This document shows positions 35,812-44,926 of a stretch of DNA of 64,000 nt, piece by piece (position 1 is the first letter of the stretch; every line of letters starts with the position of its first letter). The stretch is taken from assembly GCA_036562565.1 (NCBI GenBank), contig DATCJY010000059.1:1-64000 (forward strand). Direction: 5' to 3'. The position numbers were made by a program, and so were the translations under genes. Origin of the DNA: DATCJY01 sp036562565. GTDB lineage: Bacteria; Bacteroidota; Bacteroidia; Flavobacteriales_D; Sanyastnellaceae. The notes beneath the pieces were generated by a model. The model was not told where the DNA came from. It made no database searches and saw only the letters and a program-made list of their open reading frames with translations.

Positions 35812-36087
35812 TCAACGCAAATCAATTTCCTGATAACTGAGCTCTTCCTTCCCTTTCTTGGTAAGGCGATAGCCTTGGTTGTTCTTATTGAGGATATAGC
35901 CTTCCAGATACAATTTGGCGATTCGCGCTCCCATGTTTGCACTACGTGTAGAGTGTGCATCATCATGTTCAATACGACTCCAGAAAGCTGCTTCCAATTG
36001 CGGAAGTTTAATTAACTCATTCTTGTTGTTTTGTTTGTACACTCGGATGATGTCGAGAATTACATAGTCGTACTTATCCAATGACAT
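35812..36087 (-). CDS. Small winged-helix-like protein of unknown function
   Basis: This 91-residue product has the layout of a winged-helix DNA-binding domain: helices at the N-terminus, ARIAKLYLEGYI as a possible recognition helix and the wing-like GYRLTKKGKEEL, a form common at the end of PadR- and MarR-type domains. The ATG at 36087 is preferred; an upstream GTG at 36180 has no support. There is no obvious partner gene, since purS and the transketolase gene are unrelated. A regulator role is inferred only from the fold pattern. Confidence 0.5.
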   Translation of the reverse strand: MSLDKYDYVILDIIRVYKQNNKNELIKLPQLEAAFWSRIEHDDAHSTRSANMGARIAKLYLEGYILNKNNQGYRLTKKGKEELSYQEIDLR

Positions 36088-36297
36088 AATTACTCTAAGG
36101 TCTTTTAGTAAAACAATGCAATGAAGCTGTTCGCAGTTTAGGTTATAATGTTTGGCTATTGTGCTATCGCCTAGCAACACGCTAATATATTCAGCTCCAC
36201 TTGCAGGCTAGAGCACCACCAAAATCATTTGCTGACAAATTATTAACGCAAAAGCTTCTCTAAATCAATACAAATAGCCTTTTGCAAGATAACGAGC

Positions 36298-37143
36298 TCA
36301 ATAATCACCCAATGTTTCTTCCAGTTGTGCCAATGCTTTTTCGAGTTCAGCATCATTCGGAGCGGTACCGTGCCACTTATGAGTACCTTCCATAAAGTCC
36401 ACACCTTTACCCATTACAGTAGTCATGAGTATCATGATGGGCTTACCTTTACCTGTTGCGGCTTTGGCTTTGTCAAGTGTTTGCAACACATCATCCATAT
36501 CGTTACCATTCATCTCCATCACTTCCCAACCGAAGGATTCCCACTTAGCACGCAAATTGCCAAGGCTCATTACCCTTTCCGTTGGGCCGTCAATCTGCTG
36601 ACCGTTCATATCAATGGTAGAGATGATGTTGTCAATCTTGTGATGAGCGGCATACATCGCAGCTTCCCAGATTTGACCTTCCTGCAACTCTCCATCACCA
36701 TGGAGTGAGTAAACCAACGTATCATCGTTGTTCAGCTTCTTGGCTTGGGCGGCACCCAACGCCACTGAAAGACCTTGTCCTAATGAACCACTTGCCACAC
36801 GAATACCTTCAAGGCCTTCGTGAGTGGTAGGGTGGCCTTGCAAACGTGAATCAATCTTTCTGAAAGTGGACAACTCACTCACAGGGAAATATCCTCTGCG
36901 AGAAAGTACGCTGTACCACACAGGAGAGATGTGGCCATTGCTCAAGAAGAACAGGTCTTCGCCCTTGCCATCCATGTTCCAGTTGGCAGGATCGATGCGC
37001 ATCTTCTCAAAGTACAATGCAACCATGAAATCCGTGCACCCCAAAGAACCACCCGGGTGACCACTGTTCACGGCATGAACCATGCGTACGATATCCCTGC
37101 GAACTTGTGATGCAATTCTTTTCAATTCCTGTGTAGAGCTCAT
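36298..37143 (-). CDS. Transketolase, N-terminal subunit
   Basis: The 281-residue product is the thiamine-binding N-terminal half of transketolase, as found when the enzyme is split. Motifs include VHAVNSGHPGGSLGCTDF and the ThDP motif SLHGDGELQEGQIWEAAMYAAHH. The C-terminal (pyrimidine-binding) half is not adjacent: on the minus strand the next gene is a small winged-helix protein. The split form is common in Bacteroidota, where the two halves usually sit together. A possible -7 element TAACTTGC lies 38-45 bases upstream, with the same TAACTTGCGC 10-mer as upstream of the E1 gene. Confidence 0.9.
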   Translation of the reverse strand: MSSTQELKRIASQVRRDIVRMVHAVNSGHPGGSLGCTDFMVALYFEKMRIDPANWNMDGKGEDLFFLSNGHISPVWYSVLSRRGYFPVSELSTFRKIDSRLQGHPTTHEGLEGIRVASGSLGQGLSVALGAAQAKKLNNDDTLVYSLHGDGELQEGQIWEAAMYAAHHKIDNIISTIDMNGQQIDGPTERVMSLGNLRAKWESFGWEVMEMNGNDMDDVLQTLDKAKAATGKGKPIMILMTTVMGKGVDFMEGTHKWHGTAPNDAELEKALAQLEETLGDY

Positions 37144-37180
37144 GATGACCGATAAATAAAGATGATTGTTGAATGTGGGC

Positions 37181-37188
37181 GCAAGTTA
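37181..37188 (-). promoter_or_regulatory. Candidate -7 region of the transketolase half
   Basis: On the minus strand TAACTTGC lies 38-45 bases before the start, within TAACTTGCGC. The same ten bases occur about 40 bases before the fused E1 gene (24813-24822, minus). It departs from TAnnTTTG, so the call is weak. Confidence 0.25.
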
Positions 37189-37256
37189 TTCATAAGCGTT
37201 CACCTGCACGCTGCCCTGTTGGTTTTATGTGGAAAAGAAACTTCAACGGATGCGTT

Positions 37257-37264
37257 TAGCTTTG
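37257..37264 (+). promoter_or_regulatory. -7 element of the GT87 gene
   Basis: TAGCTTTG matches TAnnTTTG, 10 bases upstream of the ATG at 37275. The leader would be very short. No clear -33 element was seen. Confidence 0.4.
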
Positions 37265-37274
37265 CGGCTTTCAG

Positions 37275-38492
37275 ATGAATAACAACTTTATAATCTGGCT
37301 GAAGAATTCGCGCGCAGCGAAACGCTATTCCATTGCCGCATTTATCCTTTGCATTGGCTATTATGTATTGGAGACCATTAACGGTCGGGCGCAGATGGCC
37401 GACTTTCAGGTGTATTACGGAGCGGCAAATGCCTTCATCGATGGTACTCCTGTCTACGGCCGTGCATTTGGTGTGAGTGATGTGGGCTTCTTTAAGTATT
37501 CTCCATTCGCTGCGCTGCCTTTTGTCCCTTTTGCATTACTGCCTTATACACCGGCATCCATCATTTACTATCTCATCATGACGGTGGCATTCATTCTGTG
37601 GCCTTTGTATTTGTTTTTTTACCTCACTAGCAAGCACATCTCCATAGACCTTAAGAAAACAGGCATCGTCATTTTCTTATCCGTGCTCTTTTTGGCTGAC
37701 CATATCGAGCGTGAATTGCACTTGGGGAACATCAACCTCATGTTGCTCATCATGTGCTTTGCATCTTATCATGCTCTATGCAGAGGAAAACAATGGCAGT
37801 CAGGTATATGGATGGGTATCATTCTGCTCTTCAAACCTCACTTCGCTATTCTTCTTCCCTATTTGTTCTGGAAGCAGAAATGGAAAGCGTTTTTTTCCAC
37901 TGCAGCTACCATGGTGATAGGAATGGTGTTACCGGCAATTTTCAAAGGGTGGTCACAAAACATGACCATATTCTTCCAATGGATAGAGGCGATGCGCGAA
38001 CACAACACAAGCCTTGAAGACAGTCCCAATACAATTTATGGGCTCGTCAATAATTATCTCTTGGGCGAAAATGGCGGACCGCTGCTGGTAGCGATACTGC
38101 TCTGTATCGTAGCACTGTTGTTTATGTGGCTCCTAATACGCAACCAACGCATCACTCAGAACACCGACATCCGTTTCATAGAGTTCTTTGTACTCGTGGC
38201 TGCTATCCCGAACCTGACTCACACCGACACCGAACATTTTATGTGGACATGGCCATTGATAATGTACAGCATCTTGGTACTCACGAGTGGTAATCTCCGA
38301 AACATCTGGCCGTCAGTCATCCTCATGACCTTATCTTTCATCCCCTTCTGCCTCAACTCACCGGACATCGTTGGCCGCACTTTGCGCGATTTGTTTGATG
38401 AAGGTGGACTGCTCGGATTGGCCAATATCCTACTCATTATCAACGCAATTTATCTTTGTTTGCGACTTCAAGTGCCACAATCAACTAAATAA
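37275..38492 (+). CDS. GT87-type membrane glycosyltransferase
   Basis: The 405-residue product has about ten hydrophobic segments and resembles the GT87 (DUF2029) family of polyprenyl-phosphate-sugar-using transferases. The N-terminal luminal motif MADFQVYYGAANAFIDGTPVY carries the Asp-x-x-x-Tyr-type catalytic-site sequence typical of GT-C enzymes. The sugar and acceptor are unknown; a role in a surface glycan is plausible. It is divergent from the transketolase half. Confidence 0.75.
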   Translation: MNNNFIIWLKNSRAAKRYSIAAFILCIGYYVLETINGRAQMADFQVYYGAANAFIDGTPVYGRAFGVSDVGFFKYSPFAALPFVPFALLPYTPASIIYYLIMTVAFILWPLYLFFYLTSKHISIDLKKTGIVIFLSVLFLADHIERELHLGNINLMLLIMCFASYHALCRGKQWQSGIWMGIILLFKPHFAILLPYLFWKQKWKAFFSTAATMVIGMVLPAIFKGWSQNMTIFFQWIEAMREHNTSLEDSPNTIYGLVNNYLLGENGGPLLVAILLCIVALLFMWLLIRNQRITQNTDIRFIEFFVLVAAIPNLTHTDTEHFMWTWPLIMYSILVLTSGNLRNIWPSVILMTLSFIPFCLNSPDIVGRTLRDLFDEGGLLGLANILLIINAIYLCLRLQVPQSTK

Positions 38493-38589
38493 CAATTCAC
38501 TATGAATGAAATAAGCTGAAAAGGACGATTAACCAAACAAAAAAAACCTTAGGTTTGGCTCCTATTCAGATAAACAATATTGAAATTGT

Positions 38590-38823
38590 ATGTGGAAAGA
38601 ATCAGATAACAAGTTGGTTAGAGAGTTTCGTTTCAAAGATTTTCCTGAAGCTTTTACCTTCATGACTCGTGTAGCGTTCTTGTGTGAAAAGGCGAACCAT
38701 CACCCAGCATGGTTCAACATTCATAACTACGTACGCATAGAACTATCCACGCATGAAGCAGGCGATATTGTAACGGAAAAGGACCGTCAACTCGCCATGA
38801 AGATTGATGACATTCTCGGATAA
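38590..38823 (+). CDS. phhB: Pterin-4a-carbinolamine dehydratase
   Basis: Recycles 4a-hydroxytetrahydrobiopterin after aromatic amino acid hydroxylation. The 77-residue product shows the EKANHHPAWFNIHNYVRIELSTHEAGDIVTEKD pattern, of which HHPAWFN and STHEAGDIVTEKD carry the active-site histidines. Length is normal for a short PCD. No phenylalanine hydroxylase is adjacent. It follows the GT87 gene on the plus strand after a 97-base gap. Confidence 0.9.
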   Translation: MWKESDNKLVREFRFKDFPEAFTFMTRVAFLCEKANHHPAWFNIHNYVRIELSTHEAGDIVTEKDRQLAMKIDDILG

Positions 38824-39176
38824 TCGGTGCCCTGAGCTCTGATACGAGAAAGGCCTAGCTATAAGCTACATATATAGAAAAAGACTTCTGCCAATTTGTT
38901 TCGTGACAGCTTGGATTCCCGGGCTTTCCCTGATGCTTCACTACATAATTTCTAAATGTGAACGGAAACCTTTTACCAAAATCATCATCCAGGTGAGATG
39001 AATAAAACTGGCCTTTAATCGGGATCATGTAATTCTCCCATCATTTGGTCACTGTAAAAATTGAAAAAAGTAATAATTGAGCACAAAAACCTATCTACAT
39101 TCGCACCGCTTTTTATGAGCTGGCTATTGGCTGAAAGGTAGATAGCAACCAACTCTAAATATCATTCAAATAAAAT
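38824..39176. other. Intergenic region upstream of the leucine dehydrogenase gene
   Basis: This 353-base gap has no coding frame or hairpin that stands out. A TACATTCG at 39096-39103 matches TAnnTTYG and lies about 73 bases before the start of the leucine dehydrogenase gene, so it may be its promoter. Confidence 0.35.
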
Positions 39177-40280
39177 ATGAGCACTACGGAAAAAGTTCCT
39201 GTGACAAATTCGGAAAATGCGGTTACAGAAAGAATGTTCACCTTTGACCATGAACAAGTAACCTTCTGCCAAGATGCGGCTACTGGTCTAAGATCAATCA
39301 TTGCAATTCACAATACAACACTGGGGCCTGCGGTAGGCGGCACACGCATGTGGGCTTATGCCAGTGAGAACGATGCCCTCACGGATGTTCTTCGCCTCTC
39401 AAGAGGTATGACCTATAAAAATGCGTTGGCCGGTTTGAACATCGGTGGCGGTAAAGCTGTGATTATCGGTGATGCAAGAACTCAAAAGAGTGAAGCCTTG
39501 CTTCGCAGATTCGGAAAATTCGTTGACGGATTGGGCGGTAAATACATCACTGCCGAAGACGTGGGTATCTCTACCAAAGACATGGAGTATGTAAAGATGG
39601 AAACCGACAATGTTGTTGGCCTTCCTGAATACCTCGGTGGTAGTGGTGACCCAAGCCCAGTTACAGCTTTCGGTGTGTACATGGGTATGAAAGCAACCGT
39701 GAAAGAACTCACCGGTAACGACTCCTTGAACGGCAAGAAAGTAGTAGTACAAGGCGTTGGCCATGTAGGTGAATACCTTGTAGAACACCTAGTGAAAGAA
39801 GGTGCTCAAGTAACCATCACCGATATCTACGAAGACCGTGTTGCTGCAGTAACCAAACGCTTTGGAGTGAAAGCCATCAAGCCTGATGAAGTTTACACGC
39901 AAGACATGGACATCTACTCTCCATGTGCCTTGGGTGCAACCATCAATGATGAAACATTGGAACAACTCAAATGCGCTATCATCTGCGGAGCTGCTAACAA
40001 CCAACTCAAAGATGAAGTGAAACACGGACAAGCAGTGAAAGACAAAGGCATCATCTACGCACCTGACTATCTTGTGAATGCCGGCGGTATCATCAACTGC
40101 TTCTGGGAAATGAACGGCTACAACCGCAATGCTGCGTTGTCACAAGCCGAGAATATTTACCAAACCGCACTCAATATTTTCAAAATATCAGCTGAGGAGA
40201 ATATTCCGACTTATCTGGCAGCCAACAAGCTTGCTGAAGCCCGCATTGCTGCCATAGCTAAGATTAATGCAAGACTTTAA
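39177..40280 (+). CDS. Leucine dehydrogenase-type amino acid dehydrogenase
   Basis: NAD-dependent deaminating dehydrogenase of the Glu/Leu/Phe/Val family, 367 residues. The substrate site is shown by GGTRMWAYASENDA and the GLNIGGGKAVIIGD lysine region. The nucleotide-binding fold has GVGHVGEYLVEHLVKEGAQVTITD. Overall length and pattern favour leucine (branched-chain) dehydrogenase; valine dehydrogenase is the alternative. The product 2-oxo acids would be substrate for the fused E1 encoded at 22704. Confidence 0.9.
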   Translation: MSTTEKVPVTNSENAVTERMFTFDHEQVTFCQDAATGLRSIIAIHNTTLGPAVGGTRMWAYASENDALTDVLRLSRGMTYKNALAGLNIGGGKAVIIGDARTQKSEALLRRFGKFVDGLGGKYITAEDVGISTKDMEYVKMETDNVVGLPEYLGGSGDPSPVTAFGVYMGMKATVKELTGNDSLNGKKVVVQGVGHVGEYLVEHLVKEGAQVTITDIYEDRVAAVTKRFGVKAIKPDEVYTQDMDIYSPCALGATINDETLEQLKCAIICGAANNQLKDEVKHGQAVKDKGIIYAPDYLVNAGGIINCFWEMNGYNRNAALSQAENIYQTALNIFKISAEENIPTYLAANKLAEARIAAIAKINARL

Positions 40281-40347
40281 GAGAATTCTATATCCGGACC
40301 AGGCATAGTAACCCATAGAATTACCATTTAATTTTTGACTACCCAAA

Positions 40348-41448
40348 ATGCTTAATCGCAGACACATTCGAATTAAAGTTCTACAAATACTCTTTGCTTA
40401 TTACAGCGAGGATAAGCCTGACATGGTCAGGTATGAAAAAATGCTCTTTGAGAGCTTCGATCGTTTCCGCGATTTATACATCGGCCTGTTGCAAATCATG
40501 CCGGAAATGCAAGCCAAAGCAATCGAGAAGATTGAGGCAGGCATGAACAAAAAACTCCCTACCAAGGAGGATTTGCATCCCAACACCAAATTCGTAACGA
40601 ATGCCATCATCCGCTTGCTTGCCAATAGTAAAAACCTTGCTAAGGCTGCGAAGGATTCACATTTGATTTGGAGAAACAACGATGACTTGTTGCGCCAGTT
40701 GTTCCGCTTCCTTATTGAAACAGAGGATTACAAAGAGTACATGGCCAGCAAAGAGCGCGGATTTGAACACGACCGTGAATACGTGTTGCGCTTCTTGAGA
40801 CGTCACATTGTTAACTACACTCCTATCCATGAATACCTTGAGGAGTTGGGCATTTTCTGGAACGATGATTTGGACCTTGCTGCAAGCATGGTGTTGAAGA
40901 CCATCAAAGGCATTCACGACAATGACGATGATGTTGAACTCATGCAGCTCTGGAAAGCCGGTGAAGACGAAGAAGAATATGCTCGCCAGTTGTTCCGCAA
41001 GACCCTTGCATACGGTGAAGAAAGCATGGAGCTCATTGCAAAACACTCTCCTAACTGGGAGGCTGACCGCATTGCACTCATGGACCTTGTCATAATGAAA
41101 ATGGCGATTGCAGAAGCTCGTTACTTCGACCAAATCCCACTCAAGGTGACCATGAACGAGTTCATCGAATTGGCAAACTATTACAGCACACCAAAAAGCA
41201 ACAAGTTCATCAATGGTTTGTTGGACACATTGTTCCCTCTTTTGGAAAAAGAAGGAAAAATCAAGAAAGTTGGCCGCGGTTTGATTTCAGAATCTACCAA
41301 GCCTGCTGCCGAAAAAGCTGAGCCAGCTCCTGTAGCTGAAGTAGCAAGCGAAGAGGCCAAGCCGGCTAAAGCTGCAAAACCTAAAAAAGCGGCTGCCAAA
41401 GCGAAGAGCAAAGAGGCACCGGCTGAGTCCGAACAAACAGGTGAATAA
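40348..41448 (+). CDS. nusB: Transcription antitermination factor NusB, long form
   Basis: NusB binds boxA RNA with NusE (S10) in rRNA antitermination. The core is recognised by the NRRHIRIKVLQILFAYY start and by the later LIAKHSPNWEADRIALMDLVIMKMAI and PLKVTMNEFIELANYYSTPKSNKFINGLLDTL segments. At 366 residues it is far longer than E. coli NusB (~140), with an inserted helical region of about 180 residues in the middle and an Ala/Lys/Glu-rich disordered tail from about residue 315. The long form is typical of Bacteroidota; the tail length here is unusual. miaA overlaps its stop. Confidence 0.93.
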   Translation: MLNRRHIRIKVLQILFAYYSEDKPDMVRYEKMLFESFDRFRDLYIGLLQIMPEMQAKAIEKIEAGMNKKLPTKEDLHPNTKFVTNAIIRLLANSKNLAKAAKDSHLIWRNNDDLLRQLFRFLIETEDYKEYMASKERGFEHDREYVLRFLRRHIVNYTPIHEYLEELGIFWNDDLDLAASMVLKTIKGIHDNDDDVELMQLWKAGEDEEEYARQLFRKTLAYGEESMELIAKHSPNWEADRIALMDLVIMKMAIAEARYFDQIPLKVTMNEFIELANYYSTPKSNKFINGLLDTLFPLLEKEGKIKKVGRGLISESTKPAAEKAEPAPVAEVASEEAKPAKAAKPKKAAAKAKSKEAPAESEQTGE

Positions 41449-42352
41449 TGAACGCAAAAAATTAGTTGTAGTATTAGGACCCACGGCCATTGGAAAAACA
41501 GCATTGGCCGTGGGACTTGCTCAACATCTACACACCGAAATCCTTTCAGCAGACTCCCGTCAATTTTTTACCGAACTCAATATCGGGGTTGCACGCCCCT
41601 CTCCTGAAGAGCTCAGCGCTGTTCCCCATCACTTCGTTGCTTTTCTTTCCATTCATGAACATTACAGTGCAGGCATGTTCGAAGCCGATGCGCTCAAGTT
41701 GCTGGATGATTTATTCAAAACACATGACACGGTCATCTGCTGCGGTGGTAGCATGCTGTACATCGATGCTCTGCTCTATGGCTTGGATGATTTGCCGAGT
41801 GATAAGAGTATTCGCAAGGAACTTCAGCAACGCCTTGATACGGAAGGATTGGAGGCCCTTGTCAACCAATTGCAACAACTGGACCCGCAGTATCATGCCC
41901 TTGTGGACCGCCAAAACCCACACCGCATCCTGCGCGCACTGGAAGTCTGCATCTGCTCAGGCAAGAAATATTCAGAATTGCGAAAAGCTTCCAAGACAGA
42001 GCGTCCATTTGACATCATCAAAATAGGCCTTACAGCAGAACGCGAATGGATGTATGCACGCATCAACAAACGTGTGGACATCATGCTTGAGCAAGGATTA
42101 TTGCAAGAAGTAGAATCCGTTCTTCCCTATCAACACCTCAATGCCCTCAACACAGTGGGGTACAAAGAGCTGTTCGATTACTTCAACGGTAAGTGCAGCC
42201 TTGATGAAGCCACAGAACGCATCAAACAACATACCCGCAACTTTGCTAAGCGCCAATTGACATGGTGGCGCAGAGATCATTCCATACAATGGATAGAAGT
42301 CGATAAAGTCGTATCCCCCTTAAATGAAGCATTGACCATCATTCAAGGTTGA
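41441..42352 (+). CDS. miaA: tRNA dimethylallyltransferase MiaA
   Basis: Adds a dimethylallyl group to A37 of tRNAs reading UNN codons. The P-loop GPTAIGKTALA and the substrate motif SADSRQF are at the N-terminus; the NPHRILRALEVC and later GYKELFDYFNGKCSLDEA segments are typical. The start is a GTG at 41441 that overlaps the nusB stop by eight bases; no in-frame ATG is near, since the ATG at 41448 is in another frame. Length 303 is normal. Confidence 0.96.
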   Translation: MNNERKKLVVVLGPTAIGKTALAVGLAQHLHTEILSADSRQFFTELNIGVARPSPEELSAVPHHFVAFLSIHEHYSAGMFEADALKLLDDLFKTHDTVICCGGSMLYIDALLYGLDDLPSDKSIRKELQQRLDTEGLEALVNQLQQLDPQYHALVDRQNPHRILRALEVCICSGKKYSELRKASKTERPFDIIKIGLTAEREWMYARINKRVDIMLEQGLLQEVESVLPYQHLNALNTVGYKELFDYFNGKCSLDEATERIKQHTRNFAKRQLTWWRRDHSIQWIEVDKVVSPLNEALTIIQG

Positions 42353-42365
42353 GCATATAGCCACA

Positions 42366-44870
42366 TTAGAACGGGAATCCGATACCAAAATTGATAACAG
42401 CATTGTTGGCAATAGGCACGCGCTTGATGTCGGCATCAAATCTGCGCAGATAGGAGATGTATTCATCCTTCGGTTGCCACAACCAGCGTTCTCCGGGCAC
42501 TTTAGCCGGGTCTTTGAATTTTATTCCCAAATCAATTCTCACAAGGAAGATATCAAAGTCGAGTCGCAATCCCAAACCACCACTGATGGCAATCTCACTC
42601 ACGAAACGGTCCCAGCGGAAGTCGGCACCTTTGCGAATGGGGTCGGGATTGAGCAACCAGATGTTACCGGCATCCATGAACAACGCCCAGTTGAACATCT
42701 TCGTCAACTTAAAGCGGTATTCAAAGTTACCTTCCAACTTCAGCTCACCGATGTTGTTGAAGGTTTGCACAGCCAATGAATCACGCGATGAACCAGGGCC
42801 GAGTGTACGCGCCTGCCATGCACGCATTCCGTTGGAACCACCACTGAAGAAGCTTTTTTCGAAAGGAAGTGTGTTGAGGTTTTTGCGAGGTACTCCTGCT
42901 CCGCCATAAACACGCCACACAAATGCATTCTTCGGGTTCACATTGTAGTAATAGCGATAATCCACATCCATGCGATGATATTGAGCAAAGCGAATTCCGG
43001 ATACGATATAGAATCCCTCATCATGTCTTGGAGCGGACGTAGCTTGCATGATGCCATTGAGAATGTTACCGGCACCACCAAAGGATGCACGCAAGTAACG
43101 ATATGAACGCTGGTACCAATTTTTCTGTGTATTCAGGGTAAAAGTGGGAGTTGCAAATGCAAGTATCAAGTGGTTCTGATAACTGCTGGCAAGAAAGGAA
43201 TCATTGATGCGATCGAGAAAAGCTTGGAAGGCCGGTGATTTCTCGATGTTGATAATGCTGAACTCCACTAGGTCAATATTGAAACGCGTAATCTTATTTG
43301 GGTTCTCTATGAAGCTATAGGAATAGCGCAATTGTGAGAGTGTGCGCTCATAGTCAGGCCTGCGTTGGTAGTTGAACACACCAGTAATTACCGTTTGAGG
43401 CTCACTACTGCGTGCCGTGAAATCACACCCCAACGGAAACAAGCGAGGCAGTCGCACGGTTATCTCCGGACCTACTTCAAATGTGTTGAGACCGAAGCTG
43501 CGCTTGAGCTGACCACTGCCTGTAGCATCGGTAGTCTGCACCAACGTTTGCGATGCTTCCATACCGATGATCATTCTCAACTCAAGGCGCTCTGCACCGT
43601 TAAATAAGTTGCGGTTCACATAACCGGGGTTCGCATAGATACCCATGTTACCAGCGCGGTTGGTAAGGTGCGGGTCAATATGGAACCCTTGTTTTTTATC
43701 GGGCACCGCTCGGATATACGTATCCAATACATTCAAATGTGGACTCAAGGTATCCTGACGAGGAATCAACACAATGGTTGTTGAGCGAAACACGCCCAAA
43801 TCACTGTAGCGCTTGTAAGTCTTGTCTATTTTGTCCTTCTGATATAAATCTCCGCTGTTATAGCCTTGAATGCAGGAGAGCAAGGTTTTGTTGATGGTTC
43901 CCGTGTTATCGTTATAGATAAATAATCCATCGTGTCGAGTGGGTGGTGGATTCACCCGGTCAGGATTGCTCGGGTCGAACTGGGTATCGACATAAATGTT
44001 GCCGATATAATACTTTTTGTGCGGAATGACAATCATCTCATTGCTCGCACCGGGTGCTGGTACTTTATGGTTTTGTAAGCGAAGGACGAGGTTCACGCCA
44101 TTGTCACCAATGGTAGTATCGGCATCATAGCTGATGTATTCTTTGTTGAATTCGTAATAACCGTTGTTGTTATAGAATCGTGTGATGCGGTCGCGGTCAT
44201 CATCCAGCTTCGTGATGTCAAAGACCATCCCGGGATTCACTGTCAAATAACGCTGCACACGCGGGAACATCTCAGCCATTATCGCATCCTCCACATCATA
44301 GCGAATGCTGCGAATCACATACGGCTGATTAGGCGTCACCGTATAGATTACATTGCCTCGTTGTCCCCTTTTCAACTCGAACGTAGGCTCCACCTTAGCC
44401 CTGAAGTATCCACGCTTTTGCAAATAAATGCTCATCTGCTCTGCACTGCGATAAGCCTTGCTCGAATCAATTACCACTGTAGGTTCCCCGACTGTATAGG
44501 CCCAAAACATGCGCCAAGTCTTGCACTCCTTGGGTTGTTTGTTTTTGCGAGCACGCTTGGCATTCTTGCGCTCGCAACGGATGGCATTGAGCTCTTCACT
44601 GCGTGCGAGCTTCTTTTTGTTCACCATCAAATACACGGTATGATTGAAACGCAGTCCCAGGATTTTGCGGTTAGCCTCGGGCTTGGCTAGTTCCTGCAGC
44701 TCGGAGTTTGAAATATTGTAGGCGTGTGGTTTGTCCTTCACCACCACCTCGTTTTTGAGCAACATGTTCTCACCTTCCGGCAAGTTGCGCAATCTGGCAC
44801 AACCCGTAGCGTATAGCATCACTATACACATAGAAAGAAACCACAGTATTCGCGGGTGATGTGCTATCAT
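42366..44870 (-). CDS. TamL-type lipoprotein of the BamA/TamA family
   Basis: This 834-residue outer membrane protein begins with a signal peptide and a lipobox (YATGC), so it is a lipoprotein, unlike normal BamA/TamA. POTRA-type domains fill about residues 70-430 (for example KRGYFRAKV, NNNGYYEFNKEY) and the C-terminal half is an Omp85 beta-barrel that ends with the strand NFGIGFPF. The lipoprotein Omp85 protein of Bacteroidota is known as TamL and partners TamB in outer membrane biogenesis. The ATG at 44870 fits the signal peptide; a longer frame from 44924 is not supported. It is divergent from the SpoU gene with 56 bases between. Confidence 0.88.
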   Translation of the reverse strand: MIAHHPRILWFLSMCIVMLYATGCARLRNLPEGENMLLKNEVVVKDKPHAYNISNSELQELAKPEANRKILGLRFNHTVYLMVNKKKLARSEELNAIRCERKNAKRARKNKQPKECKTWRMFWAYTVGEPTVVIDSSKAYRSAEQMSIYLQKRGYFRAKVEPTFELKRGQRGNVIYTVTPNQPYVIRSIRYDVEDAIMAEMFPRVQRYLTVNPGMVFDITKLDDDRDRITRFYNNNGYYEFNKEYISYDADTTIGDNGVNLVLRLQNHKVPAPGASNEMIVIPHKKYYIGNIYVDTQFDPSNPDRVNPPPTRHDGLFIYNDNTGTINKTLLSCIQGYNSGDLYQKDKIDKTYKRYSDLGVFRSTTIVLIPRQDTLSPHLNVLDTYIRAVPDKKQGFHIDPHLTNRAGNMGIYANPGYVNRNLFNGAERLELRMIIGMEASQTLVQTTDATGSGQLKRSFGLNTFEVGPEITVRLPRLFPLGCDFTARSSEPQTVITGVFNYQRRPDYERTLSQLRYSYSFIENPNKITRFNIDLVEFSIINIEKSPAFQAFLDRINDSFLASSYQNHLILAFATPTFTLNTQKNWYQRSYRYLRASFGGAGNILNGIMQATSAPRHDEGFYIVSGIRFAQYHRMDVDYRYYYNVNPKNAFVWRVYGGAGVPRKNLNTLPFEKSFFSGGSNGMRAWQARTLGPGSSRDSLAVQTFNNIGELKLEGNFEYRFKLTKMFNWALFMDAGNIWLLNPDPIRKGADFRWDRFVSEIAISGGLGLRLDFDIFLVRIDLGIKFKDPAKVPGERWLWQPKDEYISYLRRFDADIKRVPIANNAVINFGIGFPF

Positions 44871-44926
44871 ATATTGCAGCGCAATTTCGCTTGGAAAATA
44901 AATATATCGCCTCGCTAGTTTCAAAG

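Noticed and set aside
38824..39176. Riboswitch or small RNA before the leucine dehydrogenase gene
   Set aside because: No conserved aptamer pattern or stable hairpin was recognised by eye.
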